A stretch of 64,000 bases of DNA from RCIO01 sp035555795 (GCA_035555795.1 DATMGE010000084.1:62001-126000); one strand, 5' to 3'. Shown: positions 8,569 through 17,515, numbered from the stretch's first letter. Translations and numbers: made by a program. The notes: a model not told the origin generated them from the letters alone.

Positions 8569-9291
8569 GTGCGCGAAGACATCCACACCAACGGGCTGCC
8601 CCTGCTGTGCTCCTCCTGCGAGGCGCGCCACGGCGGCGTATGTGGTGCCCTGACACCGGATCAGCTTGTGACGCTCGCCCATAATTCCACGCGGCACAAG
8701 ATCGGCGTCGGCGAGGAATTGTTGGGCGACGCCGAGAACATCGAGCGCTATTCCAATGTGCTCTCGGGCGTCGTCAAGCTGACCAAGTCGCTGTCCGACG
8801 GCCGGCAGCAGATCGTCGGCCTGCAATTCGCACCCGATTTCCTCGGCCGTCCGCTGCGGGCCGAAAGCGCCGTGAGCGCCGAGGCGGCCACGGAGGTCGA
8901 ACTCTGCTCCTTTCCGCGCGCCACCGTGGAGCGCATGATGGGGGAACAGCCGGATCTCAAGCACCGGCTGCTGGAGCAGGCGCTGAAGGAACTCGACCAG
9001 GCGCGCGACTGGATGGTGATGCTGGGACGCAAGACCGCCGCCGAAAAGGTCGCCAGCTTCCTGCTGATGATCGCCAGGAATATCGACCCCCTGGCCGCGC
9101 CGGGCCGCCGCTTCGCTGTCTTCGACCTGCCGCTGACGCGCGCTGAGATCGCCGATTTTCTCGGCCTGACGATCGAGACAGTCAGCCGCCAGATGACGCG
9201 CCTGCGCACCGATGGCGTCATCCGCATCGAGAATAATCGCCGCATCACTGTCGACGACCTCTCCCGTCTCCAGACACGCGCGGGCGACTGA
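8569..9291 (+). CDS. fnrL: FnrL-type Crp/Fnr oxygen-sensing regulator
   Basis: A 240-residue Crp/Fnr regulator with Cys14, Cys17 and Cys25 (C-x2-C-x7-C) at the N-terminus and Cys113 in the sensory domain, the four ligands expected for an oxygen-labile [4Fe-4S] cluster. The recognition helix in LTRAEIADFLGLTIETVSRQ has the FNR-type E-x2-SR contacts for a TTGAT-N4-ATCAA site. No ribosome site precedes GTG 8569. A TATATT at 8553-8558 could be a -10 box giving a nearly leaderless mRNA. An in-frame ATG at 8440 would add 43 atypical residues. A matching FNR box lies at 13358-13371. Its TGA abuts the map stop (TGATCA). Confidence 0.9.
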   Translation: MREDIHTNGLPLLCSSCEARHGGVCGALTPDQLVTLAHNSTRHKIGVGEELLGDAENIERYSNVLSGVVKLTKSLSDGRQQIVGLQFAPDFLGRPLRAESAVSAEAATEVELCSFPRATVERMMGEQPDLKHRLLEQALKELDQARDWMVMLGRKTAAEKVASFLLMIARNIDPLAAPGRRFAVFDLPLTRAEIADFLGLTIETVSRQMTRLRTDGVIRIENNRRITVDDLSRLQTRAGD

Positions 9292-10086
9292 TCAGCCGGC
9301 TGCCGCCATCCGCCCGGCCGATCCCGGGGCGACCTCGCCGGGGCGCAGCGTCAATACCGATACGCCGGAAGCCGTCACCGCGACTGTATGTTCGAACTGC
9401 GCGGAAAGCGATCCGTCGCGGGTGACGACGGTCCAGCCATCGGCCTCCGTTCTCACGCTCCTGCGGCCGCGATTGAGCATCGGCTCGATGGTGAAGACCA
9501 TGCCCTGGCGCAATTCGAGGCCGGTTCCGGGCTTTCCGAAATGGAGGATCTGCGGTTCCTCGTGCATTTCCCGGCCGATGCCGTGGCCGCAGAATTCACG
9601 CACGACGGAATAACCGTTGCGCTTGGCATGGCGTTCGATCGCCCAGCCGATGTCGCCCAGCCGGGCGCCGGGGCGGACCGCCCTTATGCCCATCCACATG
9701 GCTTCATATGTGGCCTCGACCAGCCTTCGGGCCGCCGGGTTCACCTCGCCGACGAGATAGGTCTTGCTGGAATCGGCGATATAGCCGTTCTTCTCGAGCG
9801 TGATATCGAAATTGACGATGTCGCCGTCGCGAAGCACATCCGCCTGCGAAGGGACACCGTGGCAGACCACATCGTTCACCGAAGCGTTGAGCACGAAGCC
9901 ATAGCCGTACTGGCCCTTGCTTGCCGGCCGGGCCTGGAGTTCGTCGACGATGAAACGCTCGACCATGTCATTGACTTCGAGCGTCGACCTGCCGGCCAGC
10001 GCGGTGCGGTCCAGCAGCGCGAATACGGATGCGAGCAGACGGCCGGATTCCGCCAGCAGGGCCAGTTCCCGCGGCTGTTTGGTCAT
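9292..10086 (-). CDS. map: Type I methionine aminopeptidase
   Basis: This 264-residue protein removes the initiator methionine from new proteins. All catalytic and metal residues align with E. coli MetAP: His76, Asp94, Asp105, His168, Glu201 and Glu232. It should therefore be active. The start overlaps the ParD-like gene upstream by ATGA, so it is translated from the antitoxin-like transcript, not from a ribosomal-protein or adk-type operon as housekeeping map usually is. It is likely a second, specialised copy, but the rest of the genome is not visible. Confidence 0.93.
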   Translation of the reverse strand: MTKQPRELALLAESGRLLASVFALLDRTALAGRSTLEVNDMVERFIVDELQARPASKGQYGYGFVLNASVNDVVCHGVPSQADVLRDGDIVNFDITLEKNGYIADSSKTYLVGEVNPAARRLVEATYEAMWMGIRAVRPGARLGDIGWAIERHAKRNGYSVVREFCGHGIGREMHEEPQILHFGKPGTGLELRQGMVFTIEPMLNRGRRSVRTEADGWTVVTRDGSLSAQFEHTVAVTASGVSVLTLRPGEVAPGSAGRMAAAG

Positions 10087-10295
10087 GCTCCGCTCACCGC
10101 CAGCGATTGGGCCGAAACGCCTGCGGACCCCAGTTCACGCTCGATGATCTCCGAAAAACTGAGCGTGGGATTGGTCTCGCACAGAATACCGATCTTGATC
10201 CAATAGGCCGCCTGCGCGTTGATCGAGCGATACGAGACCTTGCTCGCCCTGCGCAGCTGGTCGTGCAGTTCGTCGTCTATGTTCACGATACCCAT
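10083..10295 (-). CDS. ParD-like antitoxin-family protein
   Basis: A 70-residue protein resembling the ParD_like family (PF11903). Its opening MGIVNIDDELHDQLRRAS is a ribbon-helix-helix strand and helix, and the middle (SINAQAAYWIKIGILCETNP) is characteristic of the family. It should dimerise and bind DNA, probably its own promoter. No ParE or other toxin follows. Instead it overlaps map by ATGA. The upstream stretch 10296-10405 carries no other gene. It may be a pure autoregulator of map. Confidence 0.8.
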   Translation of the reverse strand: MGIVNIDDELHDQLRRASKVSYRSINAQAAYWIKIGILCETNPTLSFSEIIERELGSAGVSAQSLAVSGA

Positions 10296-10405
10296 CGGCC
10301 GACCCTATCTATACGATTCATTTATGAACCATATATGCAACACAGACGGGAAAGCCAAGCCGGATCGTCATCCCTTTCGCATGGCGGCGGATTCAGGCAA
10401 CCCGG

Positions 10406-10537
10406 TCAGGGCGTCGGCAACGTGGGCTTTTGGTCTGCCGGCTCGGCGCGAACGGTGCGCAGTTCGTACCAGAGCGCGTTGAGTATGCCGACCGTGGTGG
10501 CCAGGCCGAGCCCCAATATCCAGGAAAAATACCACAT
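10406..10537 (-). CDS. cydX: Cytochrome bd oxidase small subunit CydX
   Basis: A 43-codon gene. The product opens MWYFSWILGLGLATTVGILN, the classic single-helix CydX pattern, followed by ALWYEL and a polar tail ending LPTP. AAGGAGA precedes the ATG by about five bases. It starts 21 bases after the cydB stop in the same direction, as in many cydABX operons. CydX sits beside CydA and stabilises the heme sites of the oxidase. Small size is the only reason it could be missed. Confidence 0.93.
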   Translation of the reverse strand: MWYFSWILGLGLATTVGILNALWYELRTVRAEPADQKPTLPTP

Positions 10538-10558
10538 CCGGCTCTCCTTGCGACTGCC

Positions 10559-11716
10559 TCAGTAAGCGTGGCCGCTGTCGATGCTCTTCTCGCTCACCTT
10601 GCCCCACAGGACCCGATAGACCCAGGCCGTATAGACGAGGATGAGCGGCAGGAAGATCGCCGTCGCGATCAGCATGTTGCGCAGCGTGATGCGGCTCGAC
10701 GACGCGTCGAACACCGCCAGCGAATGGCCGGGATTTGAACTCGACGGCAGGAGGATGGGGAACATGGCGACGCCCACCGTCGTCACGATCATCGCCACGC
10801 CCAGCTTCGATGCGAGAAACGTCAATCCCTCGCGCCCGGAACGAAAGCCGATCGCCGCCAGCAAGGGCGCGACTACGCCGAGCACCGGTACCAGCCAGAG
10901 CGCCGGCCAGGCAGCGAAATTGGCGAGCCATGCCCCGCTATCGGCCACGACCGTCTTGCCGAGCGGGAATGAGGGGCCGTCCCAGACAAAGGCCGACGTC
11001 ACCCGGTAGCCGCCGAGAAGGCCGGCCCAGACCAGCATTCCGCCGCCCGCGAAAAGCGCCGCCGTCAACAGCGCCGCCTTCGGCCCCACCGACCTGGCGC
11101 GCTCCGAAACGGTGCCCTCGGCCTTGAAGGCAAGCCAGGCTGCGCCATGCATGACGATCATGCTGAGCGAGACCAGCCCGCAATAGAGCGCCACGGGATT
11201 GAGCAGCCCGATCAGACTGCCTTCGTAGATCGGCCGCAGGTCCGGCGTGAAATGGAACGGCACGCCGCGCAGCACATTGCCGACGGCCACGCCGAAGAGA
11301 AGCGCCGGCACGGCACTGCCGACGAAGAGCGCCCAGTCCCACCGCGTGCGCCATGCGGTGTCTTCCTTCTTCGAGCGGTATTTGAAGGCGACCGGCCGCA
11401 GGATCAGCGCCATCAGGATGAGGAACATCGCAAGGTAGAAGCCCGAAAAGCTCAACGCATAGAGCGCCGGCCAGGCAGCGAAGATCGAACCGCCGCCAAG
11501 GACGAACCATACCTGGTTGCCTTCCCATACCGGGCCGATCGTATTGATCGCCACGCGGCGTTCGACATCGGTTCTGGCGATGAACGGCAAAAGCGTGCCG
11601 ACGCCCATGTCGAAACCGTCCGTCACCGCGAAGGCGACCAGCAGCAGGCCGATGAGCCCCCACCAGATGATGCGCAGCGTCTGATAGTCGAACAGGAAAT
11701 CAATCATCGTCGCCAT
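10559..11716 (-). CDS. cydB: Cytochrome bd ubiquinol oxidase subunit II
   Basis: This 385-residue membrane subunit carries no heme but is required to assemble and hold the CydA hemes. It has the family opening FDYQTLRIIWWGLIGLLL, the VTDGFDMGVGTLLP segment and INTIGPVWEGNQVWFVLGGG. It consists of successive hydrophobic helices throughout. It starts three bases after the cydA stop and is followed by cydX, giving a cydA-cydB-cydX operon. Length matches the E. coli protein (379). Confidence 0.96.
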   Translation of the reverse strand: MATMIDFLFDYQTLRIIWWGLIGLLLVAFAVTDGFDMGVGTLLPFIARTDVERRVAINTIGPVWEGNQVWFVLGGGSIFAAWPALYALSFSGFYLAMFLILMALILRPVAFKYRSKKEDTAWRTRWDWALFVGSAVPALLFGVAVGNVLRGVPFHFTPDLRPIYEGSLIGLLNPVALYCGLVSLSMIVMHGAAWLAFKAEGTVSERARSVGPKAALLTAALFAGGGMLVWAGLLGGYRVTSAFVWDGPSFPLGKTVVADSGAWLANFAAWPALWLVPVLGVVAPLLAAIGFRSGREGLTFLASKLGVAMIVTTVGVAMFPILLPSSSNPGHSLAVFDASSSRITLRNMLIATAIFLPLILVYTAWVYRVLWGKVSEKSIDSGHAY

Positions 11717-11719
11717 CGC

Positions 11720-13306
11720 TCACCTGCCCGTCATCTGGCCTGTTGCAGGCCGGTCGTCGGCGGCACCCGGCCGCAGATCGTCGATGATGCCGGCAACCTC
11801 CGGCCCCTTGCGGATCGCCGCCAGCATCAGCCGGACCTCGATCACCGCCAATATGCCGTAGAGCAGTGTGAAGCCCGCAATGGTCAGGATGAGATTGCTC
11901 ACGCCGAGTTCGGATGTCGCCAGGAAGGTGGGCAGAACGCCTTCGATAACCCATGGCTGGCGTCCGAATTCAGCGACGAACCAGCCCACCTCGGCCGCAA
12001 TCCAGGGCAGCGGCATGGCCAGCACGGCAACGCGCAGCAGCCATCTCGGCGCTTCCTCCTCGCGGATCGTATACCAGAGCGACAGGCCGAAGACCGCAAG
12101 CAGCAGGAAGGCGCAGAGCACCATCAGGCGGAAGGCGAAGAAGAGCAGCGGCACCTGCGGCACGGTCGACCAGGCCGCATCCCTGATCTGCTGATCGGTC
12201 GCCTGCCGCGGATCGTCGACGAACCGCTTGAGCAGCAACGCATAGCCGAGATCGTGGACCGACGCCTGGAACGCCTCCTTTGCCGCCATGTCGTTGCGGT
12301 CTGCCTTGAAACGCTCGAGCGCGTCATAGGCGATAAGCCCGTCGCGGACCCGCTCCTCCGCCCGCTCCACCAGTTCCTCGATGCCGGAGATTTCCTTGTC
12401 GATGGAGCGCGTGCCGATAATGCCCATGACCCAGGGCACGTAGACCGCGAAATAGGTGGTCCGGTCGGTCTGGCTGGGAATGCCGAAAAGGGCGAAGGGC
12501 GCCGGGGGCGGCTCCGTCTCCCACATCGATTCGATGGCGGCGAGCTTCATCTTCTGGTTGTCGGTCAGCGCGTAGCCGCTTTCGTCGCCCAGCACGATGA
12601 CCGACAGAGCCGAGGCCAGACCGAAGGCCGAAGCGATGACGAAGGAGCGCTTGGCGAGTTCGACATGGCGTCGCTTAAGCAGATACCAGGCCGAGACGCC
12701 CAGCACGAAGACCGCCCCGCACACATAGCCCGCCGACACCGTATGCACGAATTTGGCCTGCGCCACGGGGTTGAACAGGACCGCCACGAAGTCGTTGACT
12801 TCCATGCGCATCGTATCGGGATTGAAGGCCGCGCCCACCGGGTTCTGCATCCAGCCATTGGCGATCAGGATCCACAGGGCCGAGAAATTCGTCGCCAGCG
12901 CCAGAAGCCACGTCACCGCCAGATGCGCGCGTGCAGAAAGCCGCTCCCAGCCGAAGAAGAACAGGCCGACGAAGGTCGCCTCGAGGAAGAAGGCCATGAG
13001 GCCCTCGATCGCCAGCGGCGCGCCGAAAATGTCGCCGACATAGTGCGAATAATAGGCCCAGTTCATGCCGAACTGGAACTCCATCGTCAGGCCGGTCGCG
13101 ACGCCGAGCGCGAAATTGATGCCGAACAGGACACCCCAGAACTTGGTCATGTCACGCCAGATGGTGCGGCCAGTCATCACATAGACCGTCTCCATCATGG
13201 CGATCAGGATGGAGAGACCAATGGTCAGCGGCACGAAAAGGAAGTGGTACATGGCCGTCAGCGCGAATTGCAGGCGCGACAGATCGACTAGCAACGGATC
13301 GACCAT
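11720..13306 (-). CDS. cydA: Cytochrome bd ubiquinol oxidase subunit I
   Basis: A 528-residue quinol oxidase subunit that takes electrons from ubiquinol and reduces oxygen at high affinity in the inner membrane. His21 in MYHFLFVPLTIG is the counterpart of the axial heme ligand His19 of E. coli. The second ligand region AKFVHTVSAGY and the GRQPWVIEGVLPT segment are intact. The length fits the long Q-loop class. I chose ATG 13306, which has an AAAGGA ribosome site and gives the usual N-terminus; the frame is open to 13387 but that extension overlaps the FNR box. An FNR box lies 52 bases upstream. Confidence 0.96.
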   Translation of the reverse strand: MVDPLLVDLSRLQFALTAMYHFLFVPLTIGLSILIAMMETVYVMTGRTIWRDMTKFWGVLFGINFALGVATGLTMEFQFGMNWAYYSHYVGDIFGAPLAIEGLMAFFLEATFVGLFFFGWERLSARAHLAVTWLLALATNFSALWILIANGWMQNPVGAAFNPDTMRMEVNDFVAVLFNPVAQAKFVHTVSAGYVCGAVFVLGVSAWYLLKRRHVELAKRSFVIASAFGLASALSVIVLGDESGYALTDNQKMKLAAIESMWETEPPPAPFALFGIPSQTDRTTYFAVYVPWVMGIIGTRSIDKEISGIEELVERAEERVRDGLIAYDALERFKADRNDMAAKEAFQASVHDLGYALLLKRFVDDPRQATDQQIRDAAWSTVPQVPLLFFAFRLMVLCAFLLLAVFGLSLWYTIREEEAPRWLLRVAVLAMPLPWIAAEVGWFVAEFGRQPWVIEGVLPTFLATSELGVSNLILTIAGFTLLYGILAVIEVRLMLAAIRKGPEVAGIIDDLRPGAADDRPATGQMTGR

Positions 13307-13357
13307 GGGAGAGTCCTTTCCCGACGTCTGTTCCTGGACGGGCATGCTTGCACGCAT

Positions 13358-13371
13358 TTGATTTGCGTCAA
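13358..13371. promoter_or_regulatory. FNR box in the cydA/cydD divergent promoter
   Basis: TTGAT-TTGC-GTCAA matches the FNR/FnrL consensus TTGAT-N4-ATCAA at 9 of 10 positions. It lies 52 bases from the cydA start on one side and 35 bases from the cydD start on the other, so one site could serve both divergent units. The fnrL gene is 4 kb away. Low-oxygen induction of the bd oxidase and its exporter is the simple reading; whether each arm is activated or repressed depends on unmapped transcription starts. Confidence 0.75.
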
Positions 13372-13405
13372 GCCTCCTCGTCGTCATCCATGGGAAACAT
13401 GTTTT

Positions 13406-15013
13406 ATGCAGTCACAGATCTATGACCAAGTGTCACAGCGGCAATCGGCAGCCTCGTCCTTCGGCGCGCTGACGCTGGCGCACGGTGCCGGAAAGGCCGG
13501 GCTGCGCGCCACTTTTGCCGCGCAGCTTGCGCGCACCGTCCTGCGTCTGGGCTTCTGCGCCTGCGCGGCGATGGCGGTCGGACTGCTGGTCATGCAGCAT
13601 GAAGCGCCCGTCGCGCTGCTGCTCGCCGTGCCTGCCTTGCTGGCCTGCTCGGCCGTGGCGGGTCTGGTGGCCGACCGTTTTCAGGCCACGGCGGAAACAG
13701 GCGTCGCCTTCAATCTGCGCGAAGCGGCACGGAATGCGCTCGCAACGATGCCCTCGCCTGCCTTGCGCACGCTGCCCGCCGGCCGTCTGGCCGTGGCGAT
13801 GCAGCGCCATCCAGAAGCACTGGCGGCATTGGCGATCGGCCATCGCGCGGCCGCGATGATGATGGCCGCCGGACCGCTCGCCGCGGCCGCCGCGCTTTTC
13901 GTCGTCTCATGGCAGGCGGCGCTGCTGATTCTGTTCCTGACGCCCTTCATGGTCATCTTCTTTGCCTTGGTCGGCCAGACGATCCGCAAGCGCGCCGACG
14001 CGCAGGAACAGGCCTTCGGCCGTCTCGCCGGCCAGTTCGCCGACCGGATCCGCACGCTGCCGACCATTCTGGCGAACCACGCCCGCGCCCCGGAAGAGGC
14101 GAAGCTTGCAACGCGGCTGGAGACTTACAGCGCCCGGACGATGGGCGTGTTGCGCGTGGCTTTCCTGAATGCCGGCATCATCGACTTCTTCGCCTCGCTG
14201 TCCATCGCCATGCTGGCAGTGTTTCTGGGTCTCGGCCACCTGAAGCTCGCCATGATCCCGGGCTTCTCCAATCTCGAACTCTGGCAGAGCCTGTTCATCC
14301 TCATGGTCGCGCCGGAATATTTCGCGCCCTTCCGGCGTTTCGCGGAACAGTATCACGCACGCGCCGAGGGGCTGGCGGCGGCCGCGGCGCTGGATGAACT
14401 GCTGGGGGTCGGAACGCCGGCACAGACCCAACCGGCGGCACTTGAGGCGCTGGAATTCCCGCTGCCGGAAACCGGATTGATCGCCCTCACCGGCCCGAGC
14501 GGATCCGGCAAGTCAACCTTGCTGCGGCGGATGGCGGGCGTCGATCCTTCCCGAGATCCAATGGCCGGGTTCCTGTCCGATAGGACCATCACCTGGATCG
14601 CGACCGACAGCTTTGTGCCGGGCGGCACGCTGCGCGATGCGATCCTGTGGGAGACGGGCGCGGCGCGGGATGAAGCGGACGTGCTGGCGGCCGCCGGCAG
14701 CGTCGGCCTGCTCGACGACGCGCTCCTGCCCGGCGGCCTCGCAGCGCAGATAGGAGATGACGGCCGCAATCTGTCGGGCGGGCAGCGGCTGCGCATCGCC
14801 GTGGCCCGCGCGATGCTGACGGACAGGACCGTGATCGCCGACGAACCGACAGCCAAGCTCGACCCGCACACCGCGAGCGCGGTCCGCCGGGCACTAACCG
14901 CCATGGCCGCGAATCGCCTCATCCTCGTCGCAACCCACGATGACGAACTGGCAGCGCTGGCCGACAAGGCCATCGCGCTGAAACCCGAACCGGACACGAG
15001 GGTGAGCCAATGA
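13406..15013 (+). CDS. cydD: Cysteine/glutathione exporter ATP-binding/permease CydD
   Basis: A 535-residue half-transporter that, with CydC, exports thiols needed for cytochrome bd assembly. The N-terminal half is a six-helix membrane domain with the CydD-like LFILMVAPEYFAPFRRFAEQYHARAEG turn split across its end. The C-terminal half has Walker A GPSGSGKST (363-371), the signature LSGGQ, and Walker B TVIADEPTAKLD. ATG 13406 is preferred; a TTG at 13358 coincides with the FNR box. It lacks a clear ribosome site. It overlaps cydC by ATGA. Confidence 0.92.
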   Translation: MQSQIYDQVSQRQSAASSFGALTLAHGAGKAGLRATFAAQLARTVLRLGFCACAAMAVGLLVMQHEAPVALLLAVPALLACSAVAGLVADRFQATAETGVAFNLREAARNALATMPSPALRTLPAGRLAVAMQRHPEALAALAIGHRAAAMMMAAGPLAAAAALFVVSWQAALLILFLTPFMVIFFALVGQTIRKRADAQEQAFGRLAGQFADRIRTLPTILANHARAPEEAKLATRLETYSARTMGVLRVAFLNAGIIDFFASLSIAMLAVFLGLGHLKLAMIPGFSNLELWQSLFILMVAPEYFAPFRRFAEQYHARAEGLAAAAALDELLGVGTPAQTQPAALEALEFPLPETGLIALTGPSGSGKSTLLRRMAGVDPSRDPMAGFLSDRTITWIATDSFVPGGTLRDAILWETGAARDEADVLAAAGSVGLLDDALLPGGLAAQIGDDGRNLSGGQRLRIAVARAMLTDRTVIADEPTAKLDPHTASAVRRALTAMAANRLILVATHDDELAALADKAIALKPEPDTRVSQ

Positions 15014-16596
15014 GCACGCCGCGCGAACCTGCCGCCAGCGCGCCCTACTGGCGCTATGCCGCCATACTCGCCGTCACGGCCATGGCCTGCGGCGCGCTGC
15101 TTGGCGGCCTTTCGGCCTGGTTCCTCGGCTCGGTGGCGATCGCCGGCCTGACGACGGCGGCCTTCACCTTCAACTTCCATATTCCCGGCGCACTGGTGCG
15201 GCTCTTCGCGATCGGCCGCACGGTGGCGCGCTATGGCGAACGCCTTGCGGGACACAAGGCCGCGCTGACCGACCAGGTCGAAAGGCGCATCCGTCTCTTC
15301 GGCGCGATGGCTTCGGCACCAGGCGTGCGCAGCGCCGGATGGCAGCTCGCAGACCAGTCCCGCCTCGCCGACTATCTCGACGATGTGGAGGACATCGACT
15401 TTGCGCGGTTGCGCGCAAGCCTGCCTCTCCTGTCCATGCTGATCAGCGGCGGCGGCGGCCTGATCGCGACCCTCATGATCGCGCCGCCGGCACTGCTGCC
15501 CATTCTCCTTCTGCTGATTGCCGTCCTGGCCGCCGCAAGCCGGACAGCACAGGCTGGCGCCATGGTATGGGGGCGGGCCCGGACGTTGCGTCGCGAAAGC
15601 GTCCAGCGCCTTGGCTCTGCCATGGCGTCAGCCGTCCCTCTCCAGGCGGAGCGCCGATGGCGAAGCGAACTCGCAGCCGCCCTTGCCCCCTTTGCGCAAG
15701 CCGACGGGGAGGTGCTGGCGCTGCGGCGGATGCAGTCCGGGCTGGATGCGATCGCTTCCCTGCTGGGGCCGCTTGCCGCCATCTCCGTCATTGCATCCGC
15801 ATGGATTGCCGGCGCGCGCGGCAGCGAATTGCTGATCCCGATCTTCCTCGCCTTCGCCTGGCTGACTCTGGGCGAGCCTTTGCAGAATGCCTCCCGCATC
15901 GTCGTTGCGAGCCTGCGGCGTGCCGCCGCCGAAGCCTCCGTAAACACATGGCAGGCCGCTGGCGAAGACGCACCGCCGGCACCGGCCGCCGCGCCGATGA
16001 TGCTGGCCCATCCGGCGCTGCAGCGGCGCGCGCCCGATGGCCGGCCACTCGGCAAGGCGGTTTCACTGCGCCTCGAAGCCGGCCGGCCCACGGTGCTGAC
16101 GGGGCCGAGCGGTGCGGGCAAGACCAGCCTGCTCAAGCAGATCGCCGGCTGGATCGGCGAGGATGCGCTGCGCAGCGATGCGGGAACCTTGCAGGCAGTT
16201 GCGCGGCGCGCGCTTGCCGCCTTCTGCCTGCACGATGCGGCCATTCTCGCCGACACGGTGCGCGCAAATCTCTTCGCGCCGGCGGCGTCCGATCACGAAT
16301 TATGGCAGGCACTGAAAGCCGTGGAATTGGAAGAGCGCGTGCATCAGGCCGGCGGACTCGATGGCTGGATCACCCAGGACGCGCTGTCGCTGGGCGAGGC
16401 GCAGCGCCTCAACCTCGCCCGCGCCTGGCTTTCGCCCCTGCCGCTCGTGCTCCTGGACGAACCGACCGAACATCTGGATGCAGCGCAGGCGGCCCGCATC
16501 CTCAACCGCCTGACGGCGCGCCTCGAAGATCGCATCGTGGTGATGTCGAGCCACCGCGCCACCGGGCTCGAACGTATCGCCACCCTCGCCCTGTAG
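15010..16596 (+). CDS. cydC: Thiol reductant ABC exporter subunit CydC
   Basis: A 528-residue partner of CydD. The membrane domain (GGLSAWFLGSVAIAGLTT and the RLFAIGRTVARYGERL cytoplasmic segment) is typical CydC. The ATPase domain has Walker A GPSGAGKTS starting at residue 365 and Walker B PLVLLDEPTEHLD. The signature is LSLGE rather than LSGGQ, so one composite ATP site of the CydDC pair may be degenerate. It is the last gene of the divergent cydDC operon. Confidence 0.92.
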   Translation: MSTPREPAASAPYWRYAAILAVTAMACGALLGGLSAWFLGSVAIAGLTTAAFTFNFHIPGALVRLFAIGRTVARYGERLAGHKAALTDQVERRIRLFGAMASAPGVRSAGWQLADQSRLADYLDDVEDIDFARLRASLPLLSMLISGGGGLIATLMIAPPALLPILLLLIAVLAAASRTAQAGAMVWGRARTLRRESVQRLGSAMASAVPLQAERRWRSELAAALAPFAQADGEVLALRRMQSGLDAIASLLGPLAAISVIASAWIAGARGSELLIPIFLAFAWLTLGEPLQNASRIVVASLRRAAAEASVNTWQAAGEDAPPAPAAAPMMLAHPALQRRAPDGRPLGKAVSLRLEAGRPTVLTGPSGAGKTSLLKQIAGWIGEDALRSDAGTLQAVARRALAAFCLHDAAILADTVRANLFAPAASDHELWQALKAVELEERVHQAGGLDGWITQDALSLGEAQRLNLARAWLSPLPLVLLDEPTEHLDAAQAARILNRLTARLEDRIVVMSSHRATGLERIATLAL

Positions 16597-16601
16597 GAAG
16601 C

Positions 16602-17489
16602 CTAGTCCTGCCGCGGCGTGTCCGGCAGGCCGGCCCATTTCTCGAACACCCGGTAGATATTGGAATAGTCGGCGTCCGGGCCAAGTTCGCGCGCCAGGAT
16701 GTTGAACATGTTCGCCACCGTGGAGCCGACCGTCGACGGCACCTTCGTCTCCCTGGCGAGATCGAGGAACAGCGCCAGATCTTTCTGTCCGATGGTGAGC
16801 GGACCGCCATAGTCGAATGTGCGCGGCAGGATCGCACGGGGGAATTTTTCCAGCGTGGCCGAATTGCGCCCGGTGCTGACATTGATGAAATCGATCATCG
16901 CGGCGGCGTCCGCGCCGGCCTTCACGCCGATGCTGATCGCCTCGCAACTTGCCACGAAGGCGGTCACCGACAGGATATTATTGACGATCTTGCAGACCTG
17001 GGCGAGGCCAGGCGTGTCGCCCACGACGAAGATGCGCGTGGCGAAAGCCTCGATCGCGGGCCGGGCCGCTGCGACCGATTCCGGGTTCCCGGCAATGACC
17101 GCCGAAAGCTGGCCGGCGCGCGCAATGTGCGGCCCGCCGCTGATGGGACAATCGAGGAAGCCCTTTCCGGCACCTTCCATGATCGCGGCGATCTCGCCGA
17201 TCGTGTCGCGCCCGAGCGTCGAAAGCTCGACATAGTGGCGGACATTCGGTGCCTCCGCCACGATCCGTGCGGTTTCCATGCTGGCTGCGGCGGAGGGCAG
17301 GCAGGCGAAGACGATTTCCGCATGCGCCACCGCCACGGCAGCGCTGGCGCAGGCATGGCCGCCGCCATCCGCGAATGCGGCAAGCCGTTTGGCATCCCGG
17401 TCGTAACCATCGACCTGATGTCCCTTTGCGAGCAGGGAAGCGGCAATGCCGCCGCCGATCCCGCCAATACCGATCATTCCAACGCGCAT
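16602..17489 (-). CDS. NAD(P)-dependent oxidoreductase of the 3-hydroxyisobutyrate dehydrogenase family
   Basis: A 295-residue beta-hydroxyacid dehydrogenase. GMIGIGGIGGGIA near residues 4-16 binds the nucleotide. DCPISGGPHIARAG is the substrate-binding signature and K in QVCKIVNN is the catalytic lysine. ATG 17489 is preceded by GGGGAGG; an open frame to 17525 adds nothing conserved. It starts 26 bases after the M29 aminopeptidase stop, so the two are probably cotranscribed. The exact hydroxyacid is unknown. Confidence 0.88.
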   Translation of the reverse strand: MRVGMIGIGGIGGGIAASLLAKGHQVDGYDRDAKRLAAFADGGGHACASAAVAVAHAEIVFACLPSAAASMETARIVAEAPNVRHYVELSTLGRDTIGEIAAIMEGAGKGFLDCPISGGPHIARAGQLSAVIAGNPESVAAARPAIEAFATRIFVVGDTPGLAQVCKIVNNILSVTAFVASCEAISIGVKAGADAAAMIDFINVSTGRNSATLEKFPRAILPRTFDYGGPLTIGQKDLALFLDLARETKVPSTVGSTVANMFNILARELGPDADYSNIYRVFEKWAGLPDTPRQD

Positions 17490-17515
17490 GGCCGCCCCCT
17501 CCCCGTTCAAGACCG

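Noticed and set aside
11147..13291. Open frame of 714 codons on the plus strand opposite cydA and cydB
   Set aside because: The product is His/Arg/Gln-rich without domains, and the opposite strand codes for unmistakable cytochrome bd subunits.
13358..13405. TTG start for cydD giving 16 extra residues
   Set aside because: The TTG is part of the FNR box, has no ribosome site, and the extra residues (opening MICVKPPRRH) are not CydD-like.
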